This document shows, in pieces, positions 46,703 to 56,617 of a stretch of 64,000 bases of DNA. The stretch is from Nothopassalora personata. Its lineage: Eukaryota; Ascomycota; Dothideomycetes; Mycosphaerellales; Mycosphaerellaceae. Position numbers and translations under genes: made by a program. The notes under the pieces were generated by a model. The model did not search any database, had not been told where the DNA came from, and was given only the letters and a program-made list of their open reading frames with translations. Location: contig CM066294.1 in assembly GCA_033816765.1 (NCBI GenBank), positions 1,178,001 through 1,242,000 of the forward strand, read 5' to 3'. Position 1 is the stretch's first letter; each line of letters opens with the position of its first letter.

Positions 46703-48761
46703 CTATATCAGAAAACACGCGCTCAAAACACCAGCGACTACCTCAATGGTGTGTGACCTGACCTGCAAAGGATCCGCCATCTCGAAGCGACTCTCATCCT
46801 GCTCTGCCATCATGCTCCGGACGAAGCCTCTGCACGCCGTGATTTGGCCGCTACCCGTACGCTTCTCAGACACAAGCCCGTATCGCACCGACACCGCACC
46901 CGCCGATCCTGCAAGCTGATCACCTGTGGCGTTCGAGTGCTCTTGAGACAACAGCGGCGCGTTAAAAGCCTTTGCGATCTCGATCGGACTCATTGTGACC
47001 TCGCGACCGAGATGCCTGCGAGTCGTTAGAACTCGCCTGTGGAGAGGAAAGCGAGATCGTGCCAAGACTGACCGGTAGCCGTTGTTGTACGTGGCAAGCA
47101 CGATCCCCACAGCTATGACTATGATGCTGATGGTCACGGCAATGGCCAGAAACTCGTAGTGAGAGACGTACAGTACACCCCAGCTGTACGGAGCTGGGAA
47201 GCGCCCTGTGCGATCTCCATGGTTGTGCTGTTGTTCCCTTGCGCCACTGCGGTCCGGAACATGAGTTCTCTGGCTTGATCGAGGAGGTAAGGGGTCGGAT
47301 CGTTGGAACTGGACGTTGGATACAACCCTCGAAGAAGTCTGCGACAAGTTCCATAGATGCGAATTGGGGGTCCGAGCGGCCCCTGCGATCGAAAGCTCGT
47401 ACCCGGCCGCTGCGGAGGAAGTCAGAGAACTTGATTTGATCTTGAGAAGAAGGGAAAAAAAAGTTCTGACTCGTGCTTTACCTCCCCACCCAGCGAAGAT
47501 GAGTCCACGCGTTAAATCTTGTGCTCAAGGCGAATGCGTAGCCACCGACTTCCGTTCTCAGGCCATAGTTTGCTTCAGGCGCCTGTGGATTCATGGAGAT
47601 GAGAATATCGTCAACGACGCTGGTGTCGGTTGCCAGCGAGACTGTCGAGCTGTTGCCATCGATGGTCACTGGGTGGGTACTGCACCGTGGCGGTCTGCAG
47701 GGTACAATTCTTGACTACAAGCTGGCCCTTGATGTCTGGAGTGTCCTTGAACTGTACACTCAGCGATATATTGCCAGGTGACCCTGCACTCCAGAAAAAC
47801 CTGCTGTAGAATACGTCGGTTCCGTTAACCGACTCCCATCTGATAGGTGAAGTGCCGTTGGGTAAGGTCTCCGTGGTCTTCTCGAGGGAAAAGTCCGCGC
47901 TGGCGCTCGAGCAGTTGACTGCTAGGCCTGCTCCCATCACACGACCGGAACAGGTTCCGTCTCCAGGACAGCCAGCCTGTGCCGTTGATGGTGATGGGAT
48001 CGCTTCGATAGTAGGCCTGCGAAGGTTCGTCAACCTGCTCAACACCATCACGTCGACCGTTTCTGTTTTTCGAACCAACGGACGTACCTGCACGACATCG
48101 TTGAAGGTCTCGCTGAAAAGTGGAACGCCATATCCTCGCCCAGACGTGAAGCCTGTAGGCTCCCAGAGAGACCGTGTGATAGGTAGCTGCAAAGCCGCCG
48201 GCGAGCTGATTGATGTGACGCCGACCGTAGACGACCGCTGGAATAGCGGGCAATTGATTGGCGTGATAGCGATGAACAGAGCCGCGAAAGCAATGAAGTT
48301 GAAGTGTCGTCCTGATGTTAAAGCTGCCCAAGGGTTTCTGCCTTGTGTATGATAGCGATGCAGATCGCCAAGAACTGTGCCGTCTTTGGTGGCTTTGTTC
48401 CACCAAGTGAGCTGTCATTCATGTCAGTCGATTGCTCAGTGAGCGCAGAGAGGATCCTTACGGTACCACCTTCGCTGAAGGCAGCGGCGAGTAGTAGGTT
48501 GCTGATCGTGTAGGGGATGGAAAGATAGACAGTCGGAGCATATCTCCAGTCCGAGATGAGAGCTCCATCGGACGCTATAAGTATGGCGATGGACGCAGCG
48601 ATTCCAAGAAGAGCCCCCAGGATCTGGAGAAAGTCAACCCAGGGGAACCGCTGCCATGCGCCAGGCCTCCAGGCATGAGGACCGTATACAGAGGCGTAGG
48701 CCATGCTTTTGTCCGTGTTGGTGGTCTTTGCTGATAGATTGGCAGACTCGGAGTTGGTCAT
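46703..48761 (-). pseudogene. Frameshifted multi-pass membrane protein gene of a fungal family
   Basis: Exon 1 (48761-48462) holds FPWVDFLQILGALLGIAASI, a first membrane helix, and YTISNLLLAAAFSEGGT. A 50-nt intron leads in phase to LTWWNKATKDGTVLGDLH and TSGRHFNFIAFAALF from 48411. A GTACGT donor (48087) can join to 48016, giving AYYRSDPITINGTG, or to 47976. With the first choice, the frame breaks at AGCCAGCC (47970-47977) and again at TGGGTGGG (47670-47677), each a 4-bp tandem duplication. The last part (47429-46703, after a 52-nt intron) has a membrane helix (EFLAIAVTISIIVIAVGIVL) and MSPIEIAKAFNAPLL, but a protein-like segment in another frame (about 47134-47325) suggests more shifts. Biochemical role of the family is unknown. 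Confidence 0.6.
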
Positions 48762-48845
48762 CAGCGATGCAACCGTATTGACTATCGTGTGAAGTGGTCG
48801 GAAAACTGTATCGACTGAAAACTCAGTGCTACATCATGAAGGTGG

Positions 48846-48873
48846 CAACCTGCGGACAGCAAAATGGAAACTA
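48846..48873 (+). repeat. Left terminal inverted repeat
   Basis: Starts CAACCTGCGGACAGCAAAAT. It is the reverse complement of the right end apart from one G/A difference at its position 21. Confidence 0.88.
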
Positions 48874-48933
48874 AGATTTTTAGACACTCCGCACTTTAAA
48901 CAACGACAATACGACAACAAACAACGTTTAGTA

Positions 48934-50079
48934 TTACGTCTTTTGACCTTCGTTATCTAAACACGCTTTTAGACGTCCGGGCATACTATCTACGCTATTG
49001 TTTACTTGTTTATCCGTAATTTCCTCGAAACTCCGTATCGCCTCCGCCCGTACGTCCTCTCTCGTAAACCGCGCGTACTTTCGAAACTTATTCTTCGTTA
49101 TACCCGCTATTGTTTCGACGACCGAGAAGTCCGGCGAAGTACGAGCGTTTATATAATACGGTATACCGTTTGCCTTTTTAAACGCCGTAGTCTTCGCCGA
49201 AGTATACGAACTATCGACGTCCTCTTCGATAATAGATCCCGGACGCTCTTTAAGAAGCGGTAGAATAATCGGTTTAAGGAATTCTTCGATATATTACTCG
49301 CTAGACATTTTACCGTTTATATTCCGCGGCGTATACTCGTAGTATCGGACGCCTAGATTATAGCCGGTTATAACGAAAAAATGTACGTCCTTCGATTCTT
49401 CGTCGTTTCGCGGTATCGGGTCTCTTTTCGGGCCTTTCCTTCGTCCTTTTACGCCTTTCGCTCGCTTCGAAATACGGCGAATACATTCTCGACGGTTACG
49501 AGTCCCTACGCGTCGAAAGATATAATGTCTATTCTCTTCGTAGCCTTGTCCGAAATAGAACTCGTCCGTAAAGAGTATATTTCGATAGTCTTCTTTATTC
49601 GGGCGTTCGGCGAGTAGTTTTTTTGCGAAGGCTACTCGCGCTACGGCGTGTCCGTCGTCGAGTTCTTCCTCCGTACGCGCTATATATCGCCCTATATTCT
49701 CTTTCCGTAGCGCGCGTCTTATAGTCCTATCGTCGACGTCCGGGAGATTCGCTTCGTAGCGTAGAGAGCCGTAATCGAGGTCGTGTCCTTCGTACTCGTT
49801 CTTCTCGATAGCGTCGACGGCGTCGTCTATTTGTTCTTGTCCTAGACGTAATACGTCGTCGCCGCGGTAACCGCCGCGAGGCTCTTCGTTCGGCGCGAAA
49901 GTACGTCGTTCTTTCGAAGAAAGCGTCTTCGAAACTTGTCCTTTACGGGTACCGAATAGCTTTCCTACGGTTTCGAGTTTTTGCGGCTCGTTATATTTTC
50001 CCTCGGCGGCTAAAAAGTCGAGCATTTTCTTCGCGCCGCGGACTTCGCTCTTCGTAGGAGTATTCTAATGTTCGGGCAT
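48934..50079 (-). pseudogene. Tc1/mariner-type transposase, two in-frame stops
   Basis: The frame from ATG 50079 to TAA 48934-48936 is 382 codons, the right size for a fungal Tc1-like transposase. The N-terminus has the TPTKSEVRGAKKMLDFL helix and an HTH region (GKLFGTRKGQVSKTL), then a second HTH-like part (DRTIRRALRKENIG). The catalytic domain has ILFTDEFYFGQG with the first Asp, EEDVDSSYTS for the second acidic position, and NARTSPDFSVVETI, matching the family's SPDLNPIEN region. TAG at 50065-50067 (codon 5) and TAA at 49294-49296 fall where Gln is plausible, as CAG/CAA to TAG/TAA RIP changes. Inactive as it stands. Confidence 0.85.
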
Positions 50080-50160
50080 CGTTACTAGTATTGTTATCTC
50101 GAAGAGGGAGTAAAACTTACGAGATTGCGACAAGGCTACGGAGGGAGCGGGAGTGGGGGC

Positions 50161-50188
50161 TAGTTTCTATTTTGCTGTCCGCAGGTTG
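50161..50188 (-). repeat. Right terminal inverted repeat
   Basis: Ends GCTGTCCGCAGGTTG, the inverse of the left end, followed at once by GGTGG. Confidence 0.88.
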
Positions 50189-50193
50189 GGTGG

Positions 50194-51255
<1,062 letters not shown>

Positions 51256-52258
51256 ATGGCTTCCGAGCCGTACACTTTGACACCTGACAGTGCAAACCCG
51301 CCCCGCGGCAAAACCATCCTTATCACTGGAGGAGCAAGGTAAATAAAGCACTTACCCAGTCATTGCAACTCTCCGTCGAGCTCAGCTGTGATGCAGCGGC
51401 ATTGGCCTCGCCACAGCCTCATGTCTCCACGAACCGGGCTACAATAACAATGTTGTCGTCCTAGACAAAGCTTCGTCGCCACCACTCGTCGAGAAGTCCG
51501 GTCTGAACAAGTCATCACGCTTCCTCTACTGCCAATGTGATATCCTCTCCTGGGTCTCCCAACGAGACGCCTTCACTCAAGCAGCCCAGAACTTCGGCGG
51601 CATCGACTGCGTCTTCGTTAATGCTGGCCTAGCCGAGATCGGCGAGCAGATCTGGACAGATGTCTACGACAGCAACGGCAAGCTAGCTGAACCCACCAGA
51701 GCAACCATCGATGTTGACATTCGTGCTGTGGGCGATACCCTCAAGCTGGCTATGTACCATCTCAGGAACGACACTACTGAGAAAGGCTCTGGCAAGGGTC
51801 GAGGTGGCAGCATCGTGATGACGGCGTCATTAGCAGGCTATCTTGCATCGGCAGGTGCACCTCTGTATTCAGCTGCGAAGCATGGCGTGGTAGGCTACCT
51901 CCGCGCTCTCAAAGGTGACTGTGCGAAGGCTGGCATCGCCATCTCAGTCATCGCACCTGGCATCACTCTCACCAACATTATCCTTGGGCGGAAAGAAGGA
52001 CAGAGTCTGGAAGATTGGGCCAAGGACATGGCTCAGCGAGGTGTCCCAATCAACGATGCCGAGACCGTCGCGCTCACTGTAGCAAACCTCATGGGCGAAG
52101 GCCCAAAGGCAAATGGCAAGGGGATCCTGATCCAAGTAAATAAAATGCAGGACCTCGAAGGCGGCATTGCGAAGTCGCGAGCGCAGTGGATGGGCAAGGA
52201 AATGCTGGAATTGTTCCGTGGAGGGAGAAATGCTCCATTGTTCCCAAACAAGCTATGA
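51256..52258 (+). CDS. Short-chain dehydrogenase/reductase
   Basis: Two exons, 51256-51338 and 51397-52258 (314 aa), with a 58-nt GTAAAT...CAG intron inside the dinucleotide motif; splicing creates TGGASGIGLATA. VVVLDKA after beta-2 has Asp, favouring NAD(H). FVNAGLAE is the NAG motif. The Ser is in IVMTASLAGYLA and the active site is YSAAKHGVV. Overall pattern resembles 15-hydroxyprostaglandin dehydrogenase-like SDRs of fungi; actual substrate unknown. The start ATG 51256 is in context CAATCATGGC. It starts about 385 bp right of the GATT repeat, which therefore may lie in or near its promoter. Confidence 0.88.
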
Positions 52259-52379
52259 ACCAAGTTAAACAGCAGCTTTCGCAGCGCTGACGTTGTATAC
52301 AATGGACCAGACTCAGGCCGTGGCTTCCGAGAATCCAAGCATCCGTGATCGCACCCTGTCCAAGGATAGTTTACCGCGC

Positions 52380-52889
52380 TCATCTCCTGCCTGCCTCAAT
52401 ACACTCAGCATGTCTTAGCACATCATCTTTCTTCCACGCCACGTGCCACAATTCAACCCTCAGCCCGTGAATCCCGTCGGGCCAAGTATGATGACGCACT
52501 AGAAGATCTCTCAAACGAACGCCGTCTACCCTACGGATCCACTTGATAGCCACCCAGTCAGCATCCGAGCCCTCTTGAGGTATCGAAAACAAAGGGATCC
52601 ACGGTGGCTGCGTGACACAATCATCGAGTCGCTCCGCCGGTATTTGCTTGAGCTTCTTGCAATCTAGGTCGAGGCAGGTCGAAGCTCTTGGGCCTCCTTT
52701 GTAGCCAAGGGGCCCGGACATGCGGCAAACATGGGTGGAGTATGGCAACTTGAGCTCTCCATGCTGCTTGTGCACTCGCTGTGCTCTCAGGAAGGACGAT
52801 TGGTCGACATGATGCAGAATTATGTCTAGAAGCTCTGAATTCCCGTAGACTCGTGCGGCCGCTGTTGAATGACCTTGCTGCTGTGACAT
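52380..52889 (-). CDS. Small F-box-like protein
   Basis: Single exon, 169 aa from ATG 52889. RVYGNSELLDIILHHVD followed by FLRAQRVHKQH matches the degenerate N-terminal F-box helix of a large Pezizomycotina family (pattern V..I.ELL..IL..). The C-terminal part has CVTQPPWIPLF and VDGVRLRDLLVRHHTW. Comparable segments recur in the broken paralogue to the right (TQPPC... and VGGLRFRNLVEHM), so the two are related. F-box proteins recruit substrates to SCF ubiquitin ligases, though many of these short fungal copies may be non-functional. Tail to tail with the SDR gene. Confidence 0.6.
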   Translation of the reverse strand: MSQQQGHSTAAARVYGNSELLDIILHHVDQSSFLRAQRVHKQHGELKLPYSTHVCRMSGPLGYKGGPRASTCLDLDCKKLKQIPAERLDDCVTQPPWIPLFSIPQEGSDADWVAIKWIRRVDGVRLRDLLVRHHTWPDGIHGLRVELWHVAWKKDDVLRHAECIEAGRR

Positions 52890-53154
52890 GTCTTTTGATG
52901 GAAAGGCTCACTATGAGGTGAGGTCCAGCTTGTCTTATGAATGGCGTACAACTCCACTCTCAGGCAACTCCAAGCGACCAAGCAATTGAAACTCCTGTGA
53001 TACATACCATCCGAATGTTCCATCACCCACCACAACCACCCTCCCATCAATCCATCCCATCCCCAAATGATAGCTCCGCAGAGTCCTCCATAATCGACCC
53101 TTCCCATTCTCCTGGCCCTTGAGACATACACATCCTCCTCCGTCACAGACCCTC

Positions 53155-54028
53155 TCAGCTGTACATTAACCTCATCAACAAATTACACGGAGGCCATCCC
53201 AAAGAACTCATCAACTCCGCCGCCGCATCCACATCATCTCTACCAGGCGGGTGCTGCTTCATATGCTCAACCAAATTTCTGAACCGTAGACCGCCGACTC
53301 GCCAAATACCATCGCCCCTCTCAACGAATTCGAAGTCCATGATCGGTACAATGGACGTGTGCGTACAGGGCGGCTGAGTCAAGAAGTGGTCAAGAAGTGG
53401 TCAAGAAGTTCGTGTGGGAAACGCTGCAGGACAGTCCAGTCGAGGCAGCAGACAGTGTACTTATAGTCGTGGTTGGTCGGTTGGGCGTCAAGGGGTGAAC
53501 CTTGCCCACACCTGCCCTTCCGCTAACCGGATAATCGGGGGAGGCGGGCAGGAAGTCAGAGTCTTGCGTCAGTCTGCCATCTCTTCGCATGTACGGGTAG
53601 CGCACGAAGTAGAGCCATGTCTGTCTTGGTACCTGGCGTCGCCAGAGAGCTGGCTCGAGACGGTGCTTGAAGTTTGAGTTGGTGAGGAGAGTCTCTCTAG
53701 ATCATTTCGTGAAGTACAGTGCCCGGACGAGGTCGGGAAGGTCGACGTGATGTAGAACCTCTTCGAGGAGCTCCTGTATTCCGGAGCTATCTATGCTGCT
53801 GCAGATTCGCTGGGATGCGCCATGCAGTTGGCAGTATGAACACTGGCGAGACGGAAACTTGGTCGTGGCCTTCGGCGTTCGAAGTGCATCTCGTATTTGC
53901 GGAAGAGACTTTGCGAGTCTTTTTCTTGCAGTGTACATCAAGCAAGCATGATTTGCTGGTCTGACTTTCGAGACAATCGTCGCCCTCTCGCAGTGTCCCG
54001 TTGGTCCCAAGAATTGAATATCATTCAT
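53155..54028 (-). pseudogene. F-box-like gene broken by a stop and an 11-bp triplication
   Basis: A minus-strand frame from ATG 54028 has GIQELLEEVLHHVDLPDLVRALYFTK, read as an F-box-like helix pair, then TGA at 53702-53704. The same frame goes on with LLTNSNFKHRLEPALWRRQ and WLYFVRYPYM. At 53379-53411 the 11-mer TCAAGAAGTGG occurs two full times plus most of a third. The two extra units (22 bp) shift the frame into a stop; ignoring them, the frame continues into FLTQPPC and GLRFRNLVEHM, which match the intact neighbour at 52380-52889. Two independent lesions make it a pseudogene. Confidence 0.65.
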
Positions 54029-54322
54029 ATCGAGCACTTTGTTGGAAGCAGGAATTGTGTCAGTCTCTCAGACGAAACATGTAAAGGTCGATCACTGCGT
54101 GGAAGGCATTGCCTGGCGGTCTGCATCAAAACATCTGATACCCTACGTATCGGACTATACTCCCTGCCATAATGACAAGCTTCTCGCGGCGAGTGATGAC
54201 CTCGCGATACCATCGCTTCCCAACCAAACCCTCAACGCCAACCCATGTTACGCAATTCCGCCTCCCTGAAGGTTCTGTGCGCTCTGTACAATTCCATCCA
54301 TAACGCAGGTCTTCACAACCCC
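54029..54322. other. Short gap
   Basis: No feature recognised. Confidence 0.35.
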
Positions 54323-55771
54323 TCAACTGCGGAAATCTATTCTCTTCACAGGACTCCCACGCCCTTCAATCTGTCCATATCCTTGACTCGGCGCAGGTTC
54401 CAGCCCCTGCATTGCATGCCAAGGTGTCCCATAGTACGACTGCTCGCCATTGAAACCTCTCTGAGGCGTCGGTGGCGGCTGTTGGTAGTAGTTCGGAGGC
54501 GGGTAGTGGTGCTGCGCCGCCTTGTCCCTGAAGAAGCCAAACGCCAAATTCGTAGTCGCAAAGCATCCGAATACAATCATCGCCGTGAAGATCATGGCCT
54601 TCCAGCTGATGGGCTCCACAAACGAGTTGAAAATCTCGGCAAAAGTATGTGCAGAGACTCTGGCGCGGCCGACTTTGCTGGGATCCTGGGTCATGCACTT
54701 GTTCCAGTTCTCGCAGACTGTGTCAAGAGCTGGTACGCGCTTCGCAGGGTCGCAGTTGTTGTCGCGATAGTTCTTTGCACATACTGCCATTTCGGCCATG
54801 ATGTCGATCATAGCTTCGTGGGATTTCTTATCGACATCGCCCTGGACTGCGGCCCAGAAGCAGTATATCACGTAGGCGCATCCGGCGAGGAGGAAGACGT
54901 TGAAGGCCAGCTGTGCGTAGTATGACAGGATATGCGGTACGGTCGGATGGGATGCAATGAAGGTGAAGAGGGATGATATCCGTGACGCCTTCTCCTGTGC
55001 TGGCTCTTGGTCATCATGCTTGCTCTGACTGCTCGTCTTGCGTGGACTTCTGCGCGCGGCCAGCTTCATATCCTCTTCCGAGTCCGACACACTATGCCGT
55101 CTCCGTTTGGATCGCTGCCGCGGCATGTCGCGTGGCTTCTTCACTCTCATCTCTTTCGCGTGGGTGTAGTCTCCTCGTGGAATCTCGCCCCGGCCGGGAC
55201 TGTTGAAATGCTTCTTGAACTTGGCAAAAAGCCAGCTGTCCCGGCGTGTCGCGTCCGGTCTGCTCTTTGCCTTGGTCGGACTGCCTGTTTCGCGCTCTGC
55301 ACCTGCTAATGTGCTGAGGTCCACTCCGTCATACGTCGTCTTGCTCTTGCTCATCATGTTACTCAGTAAACTGCGCCCCATCGTGTCGGGTGTGTTGTCG
55401 TTGTCCGTGTATTCGGGACTCTTGGGCGTTTCTCCTCCACTCGAGTCATTGATGTCGTTGTTCGATTTCCGCGGAGTCATCCAAGTCGCATCGAAGGCGG
55501 CTGGTCGAGGTGGCAGGGGTTTGTTTGGCGAGGATTGATGGCTGGGCATTTGTTTCTGCGGCGAGTCAAACGGTCCTTCGGTGGTAGCCACGTCAGTATT
55601 GGGAGCGCTATTCCATACTGACTGTCCCCACTCACTTCTACCTCCCGGCGTGTTCATCCGATTCCGTTGTGCATTCTGGCTGATCTGTGCAAAAGGCGAT
55701 CGCGCATCGAGGGGTCCGGTCTGGTTCTGGTACTCGAAGTCCATGTACCCTTCGTTGCCTCGATGCGACAT
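54323..55771 (-). CDS. Brl1/Brr6-like nuclear envelope protein
   Basis: Single exon, 482 aa from ATG 55771 (MSHRGNEGYM); MDFEYQNQTG nine codons later is an alternative start. Residues 1-265 are disordered and basic (KKPRDMPRQRSKRRRHS may be a nuclear signal). The domain has a first membrane helix at about 283-308, then four Cys at 331, 340, 353 and 359, the conserved disulfide-forming set of this family, then a second helix at about 391-413. The tail is Pro/Tyr/Gln-rich (NYYQQPPPTPQRG). Brl1 and Brr6 are inner nuclear membrane proteins needed for nuclear pore assembly and membrane fusion; the Cys lie in the perinuclear space. Most filamentous fungi have a single member, so I do not choose between the names. 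Confidence 0.88.
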   Translation of the reverse strand: MSHRGNEGYMDFEYQNQTGPLDARSPFAQISQNAQRNRMNTPGGRSEWGQSVWNSAPNTDVATTEGPFDSPQKQMPSHQSSPNKPLPPRPAAFDATWMTPRKSNNDINDSSGGETPKSPEYTDNDNTPDTMGRSLLSNMMSKSKTTYDGVDLSTLAGAERETGSPTKAKSRPDATRRDSWLFAKFKKHFNSPGRGEIPRGDYTHAKEMRVKKPRDMPRQRSKRRRHSVSDSEEDMKLAARRSPRKTSSQSKHDDQEPAQEKASRISSLFTFIASHPTVPHILSYYAQLAFNVFLLAGCAYVIYCFWAAVQGDVDKKSHEAMIDIMAEMAVCAKNYRDNNCDPAKRVPALDTVCENWNKCMTQDPSKVGRARVSAHTFAEIFNSFVEPISWKAMIFTAMIVFGCFATTNLAFGFFRDKAAQHHYPPPNYYQQPPPTPQRGFNGEQSYYGTPWHAMQGLEPAPSQGYGQIEGRGSPVKRIDFRS

Positions 55772-56617
55772 GATCGCGAATGTATCTCGTAAGCTGTACA
55801 GCGAGTGGGATGCAGGACAGGTGTGAAGCGGAGTGCTGCCGTGAACATGGACGAAGATCAAGTACAAGCATCTGATGCATGGAGAGCAGGGATGTCTTGT
55901 ACTAGCGTTGTTTCCATAGTAACGCACGCCGCACGGGGCACCTTCTCGAACTTCACCTTCGAGAAGTGAATGTCGTTGTAACGTTCTGCTATCTCGTCCA
56001 TCAGTCGATTCACTCGTGAGACTCGCACAACGATGTTCAATAAGCATAGAATCAGCGGTCGCTTGAGAATTGATCATGGACCGAAGGCAGTTCAAATCAT
56101 CCAACAGCCCTCCTCATACACCTCCCTCTCACACTGCCCCTCAACCGGCGGCACCAGCTTCTCCAACCAACCAAACAATTCCCTCAACACCTTAAGCAAA
56201 GCTACTGTTCGGATCGTTGCTGGCGCTGATGTTGACCGCAACCGTAAATAACCCAAACAACCCATCAGCCAACGTGTCCCCAAGGTAAACATACTCAAGT
56301 ATAGGATCACTAGTTAAGGTTGATCAGCTCAGTGCATAGTGCATGCTATTCCGCTTCATGCGTACGTCGTTGCGGGATTCTGGTCCATCTCGACCGACGA
56401 TGCCAATTCGCTGTTCAATGGGATCTAGACTGGGTCAGTGCTACTGGATATGGTCTTTCACACAGAATGCTGCACATAAAGTTCGTGTTCGCGGCTGCGC
56501 AGTAGGCATAGCTCGAGGGGCACGGAGTCGGTTGTAGGCTAGGATGTATTCCATGCGTACGTAGGCTCAATGCTTTTCCATGCGCCACTATTCAGGTCTC
56601 GCTGCCAGCTTGTCGTC
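55772..56617. other. Intergenic region
   Basis: Upstream of the Brl1-like gene and 3' of IST2. An open frame continues upstream of ATG 55771 to 56104 but lacks family features and I treat it as leader. No other feature seen. Confidence 0.4.

Larger units (their letters stand above)
48846..50188. mobile_element. Tc1/mariner-like DNA transposon, RIP-mutated
   Basis: A 1343-bp element bounded by 28-bp terminal inverted repeats (48846-48873 and 50161-50188) that differ at one base. GGTGG directly flanks both ends (48841-48845 and 50189-50193). Tc1/mariner elements normally duplicate TA, so this 5-bp repeat may be chance or the family may be unusual. The interior carries one transposase gene on the minus strand with two in-frame stops. 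Base composition is striking: CpG and TpA are frequent while CCA/TCA and TGG/TGA are rare, the expected result of RIP (C to T at CpA). Confidence 0.85.

Noticed and set aside
55772..56104. N-terminal extension of the Brl1/Brr6-like frame by 111 codons
   Set aside because: Cys/His-rich and unlike the family; ATG 55771 gives a standard start.
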